Positions 37,704 through 47,166 of a stretch of DNA of 57,211 nt are shown here, piece by piece. Origin of the DNA: a virus; IMG/VR virus record IMGVR_UViG_3300040946_000076, positions 1-57,211 of that record. One strand, 5' to 3'. Each line of letters begins with the position of its first letter. The stretch's first letter is position 1. The notes beneath the pieces are model-generated. The model was not told the DNA's origin and made no database searches. It worked only from the letters and a program-made list of their open reading frames with translations. Both the position numbers and the translations under genes were made by a program.

Positions 37704-39278
37704 TTATTTTGGAGGCGCTGCTACTTGTGTTCCAGGTTGTCTTGCCTGTCCGCCAAACTGAGAGAAGAAATCTCCTTGTTGTTGAACGTTCGCCTGCCCC
37801 GGCTGCGATTTTCTGATCGCATCCTGCTCTTGCTTGCTGAGCATGTTCATTTTCGACTGTGCGAGTGCTTGATAGGCGCCGAGAACGCTGTCAATGGTCG
37901 CATAATTCTGTTTTGTTGGGTCGAGAGTATGAGCGATCTTTTCGTTCCCAGTGTCGGTGATATGCCCCTTGTTGATGACGTTGCTAACTTCCCCTTTGTA
38001 AGCATCGGCGATCGCTGCAGCCGTGATGGGGCCGGGTGTTCCAAACTCATTCCTGAAAGCGTTCTGCAACCGGGCCAGTGTTTGCACATCGCCATTATGC
38101 AGCGCCCTAGCGGCAGTGCGCAGCAGTTCGGCATGTTGCGCCATCGTGGTGAAAGCAAGTTTCAAGTCACCGATCTTTGTTGGAACTTCTGCCTCGGCTG
38201 CCCTTCTCGGAACCGTGACGGAGGCCGATTGAGGACCAGGCGCACCCTGAGTGATAGCTTGGCCTCCACTAACAGTCTTCGTCTGACCCGGATTTGCCAA
38301 GTCTGCGACTTGATACGGAGAAGCCAAAGCAGGTGGCGAATATGTCGTTCCACCGGGACCAACAACAGGCGTTGCTTGACTTGTTCTCCGGTTGACTACG
38401 ATCGGACCTTGCGCCGTCATCTGCGGAACGTTTTGGAACACGCTGGAACGTTGAATGCCCGCAAGCTCCGTCAGTTTCATCGGCTTGCCGACGAACTCAT
38501 CCGGCAACTGGTATTCCTTCGCCAACTCTGGAGTGATCGTGATCGACTGCGAAGTTCCCGGAAGCAACGCAGGAGCTTGTTTCTCGTTCGTAAGAGCGGT
38601 GTCGTAAACACCTACGCCCGGCACGACGATGAATCGTTTCCCGATCTGTTCTGCTTGAACTTTCGCGCCCGCTCCGATCTCAGCCTTTGCGACGCCGGCC
38701 CCGGCAGCCGTTTTAGCCGACTCGGTTTTCCCTGCGTACTGCAAATAGGGCGACAGCAGTTTAGGAGCTAACGCGGCAGGAAGAGTTCCGTATGGCGTCT
38801 GAATCGGCTGCATCTCGGCCTGCTGCAACTGAATCTGCCCGCGCTGTTGCGCTTGCTGAAACGGAACTTGCCGAGCCATCTCTGCGCCCGCTCCTGGATT
38901 CCCCGTTCCCCAACCAGCCAGCGCTCCCTGGGCCGCTCCCGCTAGGATGTGAACGAGTTTCCCGAGTTTCGTCTCTGCCGGGTTTATCTGACCCATCATG
39001 CCGGTAGTCGGATCGGTCGCAGCCTGGCGGAAAGATGGATGGATGAACTGCGGAACGTTCGGAGCAGGCGGAAGTATTGACCCGGTCGCTGGAGTTCCGT
39101 CGATCGAGCCTTCGACAGATGAAGTGGTGGGCTGCACCTGAGCCGACTGCTGCTTGGCGAAGTCGAGCGCCCGCGCTCCGGGTGACTTGTAGTATTGCAG
39201 TTCCGGAGCGATCGGCTGCCCCGTCTGAGGGTCGATCCCCGGAGGAGTGTAAAGTCCCGGTCTAGTCAGTCCGCCCAT
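37704..39278 (-). CDS. Virion-associated protein candidate (524 aa)
   Basis: Ala/Gln/Pro-rich with helical segments and a Gly/Ala stretch (LVHILAGAAQGALAGWGTGN) near residue 115. The C-terminal third is helical (MAQHAELLRTAARALHNGDV) before a Gln-rich end. GAGGTG precedes the ATG. It resembles internal virion proteins in layout, but no domain is recognised. Confidence 0.5.
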   Translation of the reverse strand: MGGLTRPGLYTPPGIDPQTGQPIAPELQYYKSPGARALDFAKQQSAQVQPTTSSVEGSIDGTPATGSILPPAPNVPQFIHPSFRQAATDPTTGMMGQINPAETKLGKLVHILAGAAQGALAGWGTGNPGAGAEMARQVPFQQAQQRGQIQLQQAEMQPIQTPYGTLPAALAPKLLSPYLQYAGKTESAKTAAGAGVAKAEIGAGAKVQAEQIGKRFIVVPGVGVYDTALTNEKQAPALLPGTSQSITITPELAKEYQLPDEFVGKPMKLTELAGIQRSSVFQNVPQMTAQGPIVVNRRTSQATPVVGPGGTTYSPPALASPYQVADLANPGQTKTVSGGQAITQGAPGPQSASVTVPRRAAEAEVPTKIGDLKLAFTTMAQHAELLRTAARALHNGDVQTLARLQNAFRNEFGTPGPITAAAIADAYKGEVSNVINKGHITDTGNEKIAHTLDPTKQNYATIDSVLGAYQALAQSKMNMLSKQEQDAIRKSQPGQANVQQQGDFFSQFGGQARQPGTQVAAPPK

Positions 39279-39382
39279 GTCAACACCTCATTTCCTTAGC
39301 CTTCGGGCCTTTTCTAGTAGTTTTTACTCATCCCTAGCCTTTTCAGCGTTCCTAGGGCTTCCTATGCGCGGCAAATGGCATC

Positions 39383-39619
39383 CTAGCGTGCCCCTCCGGG
39401 CGGAAACACCATCGGAGCGAAGAAACTCGGGTCAACGGGAGTTGCCGTGGGCGGCTGGATTGGCCCTCCGCCCATCTGCTGAGGCTGTTGCTGCATTCCT
39501 CTGCCGAACGACGTGCCCGCACTTTTGGCCGTCCCTTGCACGAGTTTCTGCAAGGCCGAAGGTTGATCGTTCGGCCCTGCCGGTTGTCCGCTGAAAATTC
39601 CGCCGAGGCTTCCGCCCAT
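39383..39619 (-). CDS. Gly/Gln/Pro-rich small protein (78 aa)
   Basis: The start at 39619 reads MGGSLGGIFSGQPAGPNDQP; the rest is Gln/Pro/Gly-rich (MQQQPQQMGGGPIQPPTATP). Low complexity, no family. The 104 bp after it, to 39279, contain no ORF, only a CCCTAG/CTAGGG inverted repeat. Confidence 0.5.
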   Translation of the reverse strand: MGGSLGGIFSGQPAGPNDQPSALQKLVQGTAKSAGTSFGRGMQQQPQQMGGGPIQPPTATPVDPSFFAPMVFPPGGAR

Positions 39620-39629
39620 AGATGACTCC

Positions 39630-40175
39630 TCAGAACGGTATAGCTGAAGCCGCTCCTTGCGCCCCGCCGCCAAGAACTCCCATCCACGGATTGTAAGCAG
39701 GCTGCAGGGGTTGCATGACGCTCTGTCCCGCAGAGGTTGACCCGCCGTAGAACGCCGCAGGATTTTGAATCTGCGCCACGCCCGCAAGTCCTGCAGCGCC
39801 TTGCTGCTTCGCTTGTTGCTGCGCCATCAAAGTCTGGAAGATGTTCTGATCGAACGTTCCCGCCTGCTGACCTTGAATATCGTTCATCCCCGCAGCTTTG
39901 AAGCCTGACGGGAGCGCCCCCATCGAGCTTGCGCTTCGAAGGAAATTCCCCTTCGCACTTGCGAAAGCCTGAGGAGTGTTCCCGGAGAGATAATCCATGG
40001 CCGAGCCGAAGAAGGGCAACCCTTGGTTCGCTTCGTTGCCGTAGAACTTCGCCGCCGACGCTGCGTTGGCCTGATACTGCGGAGCCATCGCATTCGCCAG
40101 CGCTCCTTCCTGTTGAGTGTTGGAAAGGTTCTGCGCTGCTCCGGCTTTCTGAACCTGCGATGGTCCTCCCCCTAT
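39630..40175 (-). CDS. Ala/Gln-rich virion protein with non-standard start (152-181 aa)
   Basis: The first ATG (40088) would give 152 residues, but coding-like sequence (GGGPSQVQKAGAAQNLSN, ending LANAM) extends in frame to 40175. There an ATA codon is preceded by a good GGAGG at 9 nt. Either ATA is used, or the real 5' end was displaced by the HNH gene inserted just upstream. The body is Ala/Gln/Gly-rich helical, with QNPAAFYGGST, like small ejection or head-tail proteins. Product unknown. Confidence 0.5.
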   Translation of the reverse strand: MGGGPSQVQKAGAAQNLSNTQQEGALANAMAPQYQANAASAAKFYGNEANQGLPFFGSAMDYLSGNTPQAFASAKGNFLRSASSMGALPSGFKAAGMNDIQGQQAGTFDQNIFQTLMAQQQAKQQGAAGLAGVAQIQNPAAFYGGSTSAGQSVMQPLQPAYNPWMGVLGGGAQGAASAIPF

Positions 40176-40179
40176 TGTC

Positions 40180-40593
40180 TTACCCTCCTGACTTTAGCCG
40201 CCGATAGTACGCAGTCAATACTTCTGCCCTGTGACATGTTCGGCAACTACGCCCACCCCGTTTAGTAATGTAGGTGTTCTCGGGACTGTAAGCATGCCCG
40301 CGCTTGCAATGCGTTTTTCGAACGTTGTAGTGACGTTTCTTTCTGACTGAATCAACTTGGTTGTCCTTCTGCGTTCCGATAAACAAATGGTCGGGGTTGA
40401 AGCATTTCCGATTGTCGCAATGGTGACAGACTATACGCACATCTGTAACCGTGAAGCCGAGCCAGAGCATCGCTGCAACCCTGTGTACTCGAAGATCGCC
40501 GACTGGATGCCATTTGTCCGCCCCCCATAATTGCCTCCCCGTTAAACCGCGATGATGACGTTCGATTCGATTTGTCGGACGCCGCCGTGACAC
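40180..40593 (-). CDS. HNH endonuclease, HNH_3 type (137 aa)
   Basis: The core DLRVHRVAAMLWLGFTVTDVR is followed by IVCHHCDNRKCFNPDHLFIG and TQKDN, the HNH_3 pattern of homing nucleases. A zinc knuckle (HCKRGHAYSPENTY, then CRTCH) follows. The first ATG overlaps the upstream gene by 52 nt; no better start is seen. The gene fills the space between two structural genes and abuts the downstream one without its normal start codon, consistent with a recent insertion. Confidence 0.78.
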   Translation of the reverse strand: MSRRRPTNRIERHHRGLTGRQLWGADKWHPVGDLRVHRVAAMLWLGFTVTDVRIVCHHCDNRKCFNPDHLFIGTQKDNQVDSVRKKRHYNVRKTHCKRGHAYSPENTYITKRGGRSCRTCHRAEVLTAYYRRLKSGG

Positions 40594-40775
40594 ATGACGT
40601 TGACCGTCACTCCGTCGTGCCCCATGTATCCTTGCACGATGCCTACGGCAGTCGGAGCGTCAGTAGCGACGACCGAGTGATCGCCCTGCACTGGATCTTC
40701 CTTCCACACGTTCCCGACCTTCCGCGCGATCCGGAAATGCACGCGGTAGATGTTGTTCACCGTTGTGAATGCCAT
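40542..40775 (-). CDS. Small hypothetical protein (77 aa)
   Basis: Beta-rich (NNIYRVHFRIARKVGNVWKE) and not recognised. Ends within the 5' part of the HNH gene. One of a run of small genes between the FN3 protein and the virion proteins. Confidence 0.55.
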   Translation of the reverse strand: MAFTTVNNIYRVHFRIARKVGNVWKEDPVQGDHSVVATDAPTAVGIVQGYMGHDGVTVNVMCHGGVRQIESNVIIAV

Positions 40776-40776
40776 G

Positions 40777-41211
40777 CTATTTCACCTCGATCAGCCATCT
40801 GTCGGCTGGTTTCGCTCTGAGAGCTTTCAATGTTTCTAAGTATTCCGGACAGCGTTGCTCCGGTCCTTCCGTGGAACTGACGTAGACGAGGGCTTCACGC
40901 CCGCGCGCACCATTGTCCGCGAGGTAGCTGTTCGCCCTCGCGTACAGAGCGGCGACTTCCGCGCGCCCTAAGAACCTGGCGAGAGTGAAATCCGGCCTGA
41001 GCGTGAAGCCGAGCGCCCCTCTGACTTCCTTCATCACGTCGTTCTCGACGCAGGCCGCGACCCAGACCTTTGCGTACTCGGAGAAGTTCGGAACGACCGC
41101 GAGTTCCTTCTCCCCGAACTCGACGGCCAGCTTGTGAAGCTCGCGGCAGTTCGCCGTGGGCATCGCGTATCCGTTCGAACGGTCGAAATCGAGCGCGAAG
41201 GTTCTGATCAT
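40777..41211 (-). CDS. Hypothetical alpha/beta protein (144 aa)
   Basis: Begins MIRTFALDFDRSNGYAMPTA, with later helices (FLGRAEVAALYARANSYLA) and a final strand (DRWLIEVK). Reminiscent of acetyltransferase-like folds, but I cannot place it. ATGA overlap with the FN3 gene. Confidence 0.55.
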   Translation of the reverse strand: MIRTFALDFDRSNGYAMPTANCRELHKLAVEFGEKELAVVPNFSEYAKVWVAACVENDVMKEVRGALGFTLRPDFTLARFLGRAEVAALYARANSYLADNGARGREALVYVSSTEGPEQRCPEYLETLKALRAKPADRWLIEVK

Positions 41212-41702
41212 CTCAGGTATTGAGAACTCCCGTTGAACTCGATCAGATTCCGGTTTGCTCCGCCCGCCGACTCAACGTCGTATCCCGGCGGAACCGATGG
41301 AACGATCGTCGTCGCCGAAGAAGGCGCCGGGGAACCTTGCTGGACGACCTTCGCGCTTTCCCGGCCAAGAGTGGTGAAGGAAGAAATCATCACGTTGACG
41401 ACCGGGACCGTGGTCGACGATCCGAGGGGGACGAAAGCCTGCCGGGTTCCCTTGTCCCTGATCTGCAGCGCGAGGTTCGATTCCGTGTTGACGTAGACGC
41501 GCCAGCCGGCGATGTTCTCGTGCAACGCCGGGAGCTTCCAGGTGACGAGAACGCCTCCGGCCGCGCTCTGCACGAAAACGTCGCGCGGAGATTGCGGGAG
41601 CGAAGGCGTTCCGCGCGTCCTGAAATGGCTCGCCACCCTGATCTTGTCGATCAAGTGTTCCGTCGGGTTGCCGATCGACAACGTCCTCAGCATCGACTTC
41701 AT
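41208..41702 (-). CDS. Fibronectin type III domain protein (164 aa)
   Basis: The start at 41702 overlaps the nozzle stop. Residues about 40-125 form an FN3 domain: SPRDVFVQSAAGGVLVTWKL, then NIAGWRVYVNTESN and VNVMISSFTTLGRES. Such domains decorate phage virions and may aid binding to cells. The tail is Pro/Ser-rich. Confidence 0.7.
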   Translation of the reverse strand: MKSMLRTLSIGNPTEHLIDKIRVASHFRTRGTPSLPQSPRDVFVQSAAGGVLVTWKLPALHENIAGWRVYVNTESNLALQIRDKGTRQAFVPLGSSTTVPVVNVMISSFTTLGRESAKVVQQGSPAPSSATTIVPSVPPGYDVESAGGANRNLIEFNGSSQYLR

Positions 41703-44700
41703 TTCTCTCTCTGATCCCCGATCAGCGGGCTCGCCAGCCAGATTCTCCCATAGGTTTCGAGGGGCATGTGGGGCGGAACGTTCAAGTTCGTGTTCCCATC
41801 CGCGGAATGGGACTCCAACTGCGTCAACAAGTAGCAGTGAACCATCTCGGGCTCGGGAATCGGAACTTGCCAGTGATTGTCGTCCGCCTCGCCTTGAACG
41901 AGCATCGGTTCTTCGCTGCACAGCGGAACCATCTGTCCGGTTCCGAACGGCGTGTCGAGTTTCTTCGCGACGTAGAACTGAACCGTGCCGTCGCCCCACC
42001 ACTCAAGCCAGTTCGCACCGTAACGTTCCGGGCCGAGGTAAACGAGCTTCAGGCTCTGCGCGAGGAACTCCGTTCCATCGTCGTTTCCGCCGCTATACAG
42101 TTCATAAATGTTTCCATCGTATCCGCCGCAGAAGATTTGTCCCTTGTTGTTCCCGTCCCTGACGAACTGCTGCGTGTAAACAGCCGAAAGCGGGCCGAGG
42201 AAAATCTCCTGATAGGCTTTCCCGTAAGGAGCGTCTCCGCCCCTCAGGTTGAAGTCGTGGATGACGGTGAACGGATTCCCGTTCGCGTCGAGGCAGCTGA
42301 TCCGCAACACTTCGACCCGCTTCTGGGGGATGCGAATGTAAGCGAGTTCGACCTGCGACAAGTAAGCGTCACCGATCTGCGAGAGGAGTGCGGCTTCGTA
42401 CTCGTCGGAAATCGCCACTGGCCCTGCCTGATCCGCCGTGTACGTGCCGCCGACCTGAGTCGTCCCTCCGAGCGAGACGGTGACGAGCTGCTTCTCCTGG
42501 CTGATCCAGAACGGAAGGTTCTTCCAGCCTCGCGTCCAAGCGTACTGCCCGCACGCCCCGATGTTCCACGGACCTTCCCAGCTCAGTTCGCCGGCCAACT
42601 CGACGAGCACCGCGCAGTCTTCCGCCGTGTAGACCCACGATTCCTGCTGGTAACCTTGCCCGCAAGTGATCGGCTCGCCCGTCGGAAAAGTCTCGATGTC
42701 GGCTGGATCCCAACTCTGTTCAGGTAGACCGACGAACTGCCCTTCTCTCATATCAAGTGCTGATCCGCTGCGGTAGATCGTCGGCCCTCCGGCTATCACC
42801 CCGCAGCAGTGATCGCTCTCGACCCAAGCAATCGAGAACGTGCTAGGCAGAGGAGGATTCTGCGCGGCGCCTCCTGCCAGGTTCGCGAGTTGCTGGTTGT
42901 AATCCAGCGTCCCCGGAGGAGGAAAGTTCCGGTAAGGCAACTCGGAATTCCCGTCGATCTGCGCGGACGTGATCAGCCAGTCCCCGAACGTCCCGACTTC
43001 CGTGATCCAGTTCCCGTTGTCGTCGATCAAAGCGTAAGGGACTTCCGCTCCATCTCCCGTCCTTCCGACGAGAAGATATTGTTCGTTCTCCGTGACGGGA
43101 ATCGCCCCGAGGATTCTGACGTTCGTTCTGACCGCGGGCGCGATCCTCGGGCCGATCGCCACGCGGTTCCCGACGTGCCCTCCCGCGTTCATCATGTAGA
43201 GCGAGAGATAGAACTGGTATCCGGGCTGCGGACCTCCCACGCTCGACGCCGCGATTCCTCTCGGAAGATTCACTTCGTAAGGAGTGAAGAAGTTCGGAGC
43301 CGCGATCGTTCCGCTCGTCGCGCTGTCGGCTATGGCCAGAAGTTTCTGGGCTGTGCCTTGCTGTATCGCGTTCAGAGCGTTTGGAACGAAGATCGTGAAC
43401 GTGTTCGTCGTCACCGCCACGATCGTGAAAATCTGCCCTTCGTACGCAGCGTTACCAGTGTTCGACAATCCGATGACGTCGCCGACGGAGAATCCATGGG
43501 CCGCTGCGGTTAAGATCGTGTAGACGCCTGTAGTCGCGGAACTGATCGTCACGACCGCCCCGGAGGATGACGCGGTGGCCACGGGGTTGGGCAGGGAATT
43601 GATCGCCGCCGCGAGCTTCACTGCGACCGTCGAAGGCGTGTCTCCGGCTCCGTAATCGGCGACCGCGGCGACTCCCGCCACCTTCACCGTCACGGTCCCG
43701 GTGTCGTACACCGTCAAGTCGCCGAAGTTCAGGTTGTTGAAAGACAGATTGAAAGAAGAAACTCCGGCGAAGTACGGAGAGGTCGAAATCATGGAGACGG
43801 AGATCGTGTATGTGGCCTCTCCCGCTCCAGCCCCCAAGGTGATCAGAACCGTCGAACCCGAGGCCGTGGCCTTCAGTACGTTCCCGCCTCCGCCGAGACC
43901 GGGCGCGTTGATCACGGAAGCGAGCGCAGTGGCTATCGTTGCGTCTGTCGACGGCGCTGCGTAGCCAGTTTGGAACGATTTGTTGTAACCCTGGTTGCTG
44001 GTGATTTTGATCGTCAGCGTTCCGCCGTCATACACCAGCTTGTAACTTCCGCCGGTGATCGGAACTTCCATCGACCGCTCAACCCCGGTGACCGTGACCG
44101 TCGTGTTCTGATAGACGGCGCCAGACCCGGGAATTGTTTGCTCCGCTCCGCTCACCGTAGCCGTGGCTGGACCAGAATTGAGATTTGCGGCGGAAAGCGC
44201 GACGTTGAACGAAGGACTGGAGAACACCCCGCCGCTGGTGGAAGCGGAAGATTCCGTCAGCGTCACAGTTCCAGCAGACCCGAGCGTTCCTGCGGTGATC
44301 ACCTTCGTAGATGTGACGACAAAGTTCGCTATGTCTCCTCCGTCCGGCGTCAATGCGGGCAGCTTCACCCATGAAGGATTCGTCGAGGCGGTCGAGGGCA
44401 ACCCGGCGATCTGGAGTTCGTTGTTCAGCGCGAACTGCACGAATCCGTCGTTCGGCCCGAGCGCTATCGTCGCCGGTCCTATCTCATGCGCGTTCTTGTC
44501 GTAGAAAGCTGCATAGAAGTACCGACCTATCGCGTCTGCCGGGAACGACCCTCCCCCAGCGAGCGTCAACGTCACCGCTGCAGCCTGCGTCGCGCTGAAC
44601 TCGTTCACCGACTCGACGATTGTAATGTTCGCCGCGGAGTCAAGGTCCGGCTGGGGAAGTCCGATGTCCCGCCAGACGTAGCCGTCGTACCACTTCGCGT

Positions 44701-45079
44701 CCGTTCCGTTGAAGGCGTGCAGATGTCCGTCGGTATAGAAATAGCAGAACCTTGCGGAAGACTGGATCGGAGTTCCTAGAACTGATGGGCTCGTCATTTC
44801 TCCCGTCGAGGGATCAACGACGTAGGGCACCATGTTCTGCCAGAACATGACGAGCGGAGCGTACGCAGGACCGGGGCCGGTGAACGGCTGGATCGAGTAT
44901 ACGGAAACGTCCGGAACTCCTTCGGCGAACAGAACGTAGCCGTCGCGCAACCGGAGGCTTCCGTCCTGCTGCGGCCAGAAGTTTTCGAGCAGCAGGTACG
45001 AATCCGGAGGCATGTTGATCGGGTTCGAGCGCGAATCCACGCCTCCGCTGACGTAACTGTCTACAGGCTTCAACGGCAT
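41699..45079 (-). CDS. Large tail protein, nozzle/hub-like (1126 aa)
   Basis: The N-terminus VSGGVDSRSNPINMPPDSYL followed by LLENFWPQQDGSLRLRDGY is typical of large podovirus-type tail proteins that begin with a beta-propeller-like part. Residues about 250-600 hold several Ig-like or Thr/Gly-rich inserts (VKVAGVAAVADYGAGDTP-like), and the end returns to propeller-like strands (QIFCGGYDGNIYELYSGG). It follows the adaptor-like gene by one base. Assignment as nozzle or hub is by position and layout. Confidence 0.6.
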   Translation of the reverse strand: MPLKPVDSYVSGGVDSRSNPINMPPDSYLLLENFWPQQDGSLRLRDGYVLFAEGVPDVSVYSIQPFTGPGPAYAPLVMFWQNMVPYVVDPSTGEMTSPSVLGTPIQSSARFCYFYTDGHLHAFNGTDAKWYDGYVWRDIGLPQPDLDSAANITIVESVNEFSATQAAAVTLTLAGGGSFPADAIGRYFYAAFYDKNAHEIGPATIALGPNDGFVQFALNNELQIAGLPSTASTNPSWVKLPALTPDGGDIANFVVTSTKVITAGTLGSAGTVTLTESSASTSGGVFSSPSFNVALSAANLNSGPATATVSGAEQTIPGSGAVYQNTTVTVTGVERSMEVPITGGSYKLVYDGGTLTIKITSNQGYNKSFQTGYAAPSTDATIATALASVINAPGLGGGGNVLKATASGSTVLITLGAGAGEATYTISVSMISTSPYFAGVSSFNLSFNNLNFGDLTVYDTGTVTVKVAGVAAVADYGAGDTPSTVAVKLAAAINSLPNPVATASSSGAVVTISSATTGVYTILTAAAHGFSVGDVIGLSNTGNAAYEGQIFTIVAVTTNTFTIFVPNALNAIQQGTAQKLLAIADSATSGTIAAPNFFTPYEVNLPRGIAASSVGGPQPGYQFYLSLYMMNAGGHVGNRVAIGPRIAPAVRTNVRILGAIPVTENEQYLLVGRTGDGAEVPYALIDDNGNWITEVGTFGDWLITSAQIDGNSELPYRNFPPPGTLDYNQQLANLAGGAAQNPPLPSTFSIAWVESDHCCGVIAGGPTIYRSGSALDMREGQFVGLPEQSWDPADIETFPTGEPITCGQGYQQESWVYTAEDCAVLVELAGELSWEGPWNIGACGQYAWTRGWKNLPFWISQEKQLVTVSLGGTTQVGGTYTADQAGPVAISDEYEAALLSQIGDAYLSQVELAYIRIPQKRVEVLRISCLDANGNPFTVIHDFNLRGGDAPYGKAYQEIFLGPLSAVYTQQFVRDGNNKGQIFCGGYDGNIYELYSGGNDDGTEFLAQSLKLVYLGPERYGANWLEWWGDGTVQFYVAKKLDTPFGTGQMVPLCSEEPMLVQGEADDNHWQVPIPEPEMVHCYLLTQLESHSADGNTNLNVPPHMPLETYGRIWLASPLIGDQREK

Positions 45080-45889
45080 TTACAGATACCCTCCGCCGCC
45101 GAACCCTCCGCCGCCTGTGCTGCGGATGGAGTCGTTCCAGTCCTTGTTCTTGAACTCCTCGACGAAGCCGTCGGCGAACTGCGTGTACAAGGAAGCCTTC
45201 TCGATCAGTTTCTCGTATTCCGCCTCAGCAATCTCATATTTCGACGTGTCGCCCTGGTTGACCTTGAACGCCCAGAAGTGCATCTCCAGCTTCTTGATCA
45301 GCGCAGGCTGCATCCAGTTCGGTAGCAGCGGCACGGTCTCGTCGGAATCATCCGAAGTGTAGTTCGGGACGGCCCAATAAGCGAGCGAGCAGGGATAGCT
45401 CTGGTCCGGGATCGGATCGACGATCAGCAGCATCGTCTCGCCGGGAATCAGGAAGAACCTCACTGGCGTTGCCGGAGGGTATTGATTTTGCAGCGCGAGG
45501 ATCTCGTCCTGAACGTCGGGATCGAAGACCGGCTCCGGCTTCGCGTACGGCACGTTGTTCCACGGCGAGGGAATCTGCGATGCTCCCGAGACGACGTTTC
45601 CGGGATAATAAATCTTGAAGCCGTTCTTCGCGATCTGCTGCACGTCCGTGAGGGCCTGCCCGGCCTGGTCCTGAATGCTGCTCAAGTTGTACTTCGACGT
45701 TCCGGCAGTCATCTGGAACGTTCCGATCCTGCGACGCCACCACCATCTCCGTTCTAGGCAAAGCTCTTGCAGCGCGGTGTAGAACTCGCTGTCCTGATCG
45801 AGAGTCTTCGCGCGCTGTTCCGTGCGCAGGTTCGCGACCTGGATCATCTGCTGCTTCGAGAATCCGCCGAAACCTTGGCCGCTAGCCAT
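45080..45889 (-). CDS. Head-tail adaptor / tail tubular A-like protein (269 aa)
   Basis: The helical start (GFSKQQMIQVANLRTEQRAK), a Trp-rich segment (LERRWWWRRRIGTFQMTAGT) and a beta region (VRFFLIPGETMLLIVDPIPD) resemble gp11/TTPA-type adaptors, which join portal and nozzle. A Gly-rich tail closes the protein. It overlaps the dehydrogenase stop by 8 nt and precedes the nozzle-like gene, matching T7-like order. Confidence 0.6.
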   Translation of the reverse strand: MASGQGFGGFSKQQMIQVANLRTEQRAKTLDQDSEFYTALQELCLERRWWWRRRIGTFQMTAGTSKYNLSSIQDQAGQALTDVQQIAKNGFKIYYPGNVVSGASQIPSPWNNVPYAKPEPVFDPDVQDEILALQNQYPPATPVRFFLIPGETMLLIVDPIPDQSYPCSLAYWAVPNYTSDDSDETVPLLPNWMQPALIKKLEMHFWAFKVNQGDTSKYEIAEAEYEKLIEKASLYTQFADGFVEEFKNKDWNDSIRSTGGGGFGGGGYL

Positions 45890-47156
45890 TCACCACCGCC
45901 TCTTCCCGAACGGTTTCCCGAGCCGATCCTATGCTTCTGAGAATGACTCCGACCTGCGGCTCGATGTAACGAAACGGATCGATCACGACGGAACCGGGAG
46001 GGAAATTTATGTGCTTGTAGCGCTCGTGCTGCGTTCCGATGAAGTAGATTCCCGGATGCCGAGGGATGTAATTATCGAAGCATCCGTGCGCGATGCCGCG
46101 GCGCTTCAGGATCGACGAGAGCAGCAGAGCTGGGCTTCCGGTCTCGATGTTCGTCTCCGGCTTGAACGCGCGCCCGAGGATCACGACCGGGAGATGACGG
46201 CCTTCGCGGTCGAGTTGATCTTCGACTTCCGCCGAGATCAGATCGGCGAGCCACTCACAGTGTTTCTCCCGTGCCGTCATCAGAGCAGTGAAGAAGTCAA
46301 ACGAAAGATTATGCTGGCGGGCGACCCATGAGAGCGCGATATTGTCGCGAGGATGACAACCTCCACCGTCACCCATGCCCGCCTTCAGGTACAGCGGTGA
46401 GATCAGCCGTCCCGTCGCCGAAGTCAATGCCTTGTAGATGTGCTCGACGTTCATGCCGAGCCGCTCCGCCATCTCGCCGTAGAGGTTCGCCAGCACGGTC
46501 TTCGTCGTGATGAACGTGTTGTAGAGAACCTTGATGCCTTCCGCCGTCTTCAGGTCGGTGACGAACAGCTTGTTCGTCACGCCCATCGACTCGTAAAACT
46601 TCGTGATGACTTCCAATGCGTAAGCATCGTGAACTCCGACGAGCACGAGGTCGGGATTGAGGAAATCGTGATACACCGTTCCCATCGCGATGAACTGCGG
46701 CGTGTAGACGAGCCGGAACCGCGACTTCAGCAACGGCAGGACTTCCCGCTCCAGCGTCCCCGGAAGCACGGTGCTGATGATGGCGCACGTCTTCGCCGTC
46801 GTTCCGTTCAGAGCCAGGTCGACGGCCTTGACGCAATCGACGAGGTATTTGTAGTCGAAATCGGCGCGGTCTTCGGGTAGCGGCGTGGCGCCCTCGAACT
46901 TCGGCTGGTGCGGAGTTTGCGGGGCGAGGAACAGAAGGTCAGCCCAGCGGCAAAGCACGTTCAGCGGAACCATCTCCATCTGCGTCTTCGCCAGAAGCTC
47001 CGACGAATGTTCTTCCTCGAACGGAATCTCACGGTTCTTGAGGTACCCCGCGATCTTCGGATCGATGTCGTAACCCTTGACTTCGTGGCCTTTGCTCTCC
47101 GTGGCAAGAGCGACCATAAGTCCCAACTTTCCACATCCCACGAAACCTACGCGCAT
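45882..47156 (-). CDS. Nucleotide-sugar 6-dehydrogenase (UDP-glucose/GDP-mannose type)
   Basis: The 424-residue protein has the NAD-binding start VGFVGCGKLGLMVALATESK and the strand VKGYDID. The central domain includes AEGIKVLYNTFITTKTVLAN. The catalytic Cys lies at C267 in AGMGDGGGCHPRDN, the GxGxGGxCxPKD site with His and Arg replacing the usual Phe and Lys. A C-terminal NDP-binding domain follows (VVILGRAFKPETNIETGSPA). It oxidises a nucleotide sugar to a uronic acid, or a related product given the changed active site. It lies in a cassette with a glycosyltransferase, a methyltransferase and a radical SAM enzyme. GGAGGG precedes the ATG. Confidence 0.85.
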   Translation of the reverse strand: MRVGFVGCGKLGLMVALATESKGHEVKGYDIDPKIAGYLKNREIPFEEEHSSELLAKTQMEMVPLNVLCRWADLLFLAPQTPHQPKFEGATPLPEDRADFDYKYLVDCVKAVDLALNGTTAKTCAIISTVLPGTLEREVLPLLKSRFRLVYTPQFIAMGTVYHDFLNPDLVLVGVHDAYALEVITKFYESMGVTNKLFVTDLKTAEGIKVLYNTFITTKTVLANLYGEMAERLGMNVEHIYKALTSATGRLISPLYLKAGMGDGGGCHPRDNIALSWVARQHNLSFDFFTALMTAREKHCEWLADLISAEVEDQLDREGRHLPVVILGRAFKPETNIETGSPALLLSSILKRRGIAHGCFDNYIPRHPGIYFIGTQHERYKHINFPPGSVVIDPFRYIEPQVGVILRSIGSARETVREEAVVNG

Positions 47157-47166
47157 TCGCCCTCCT

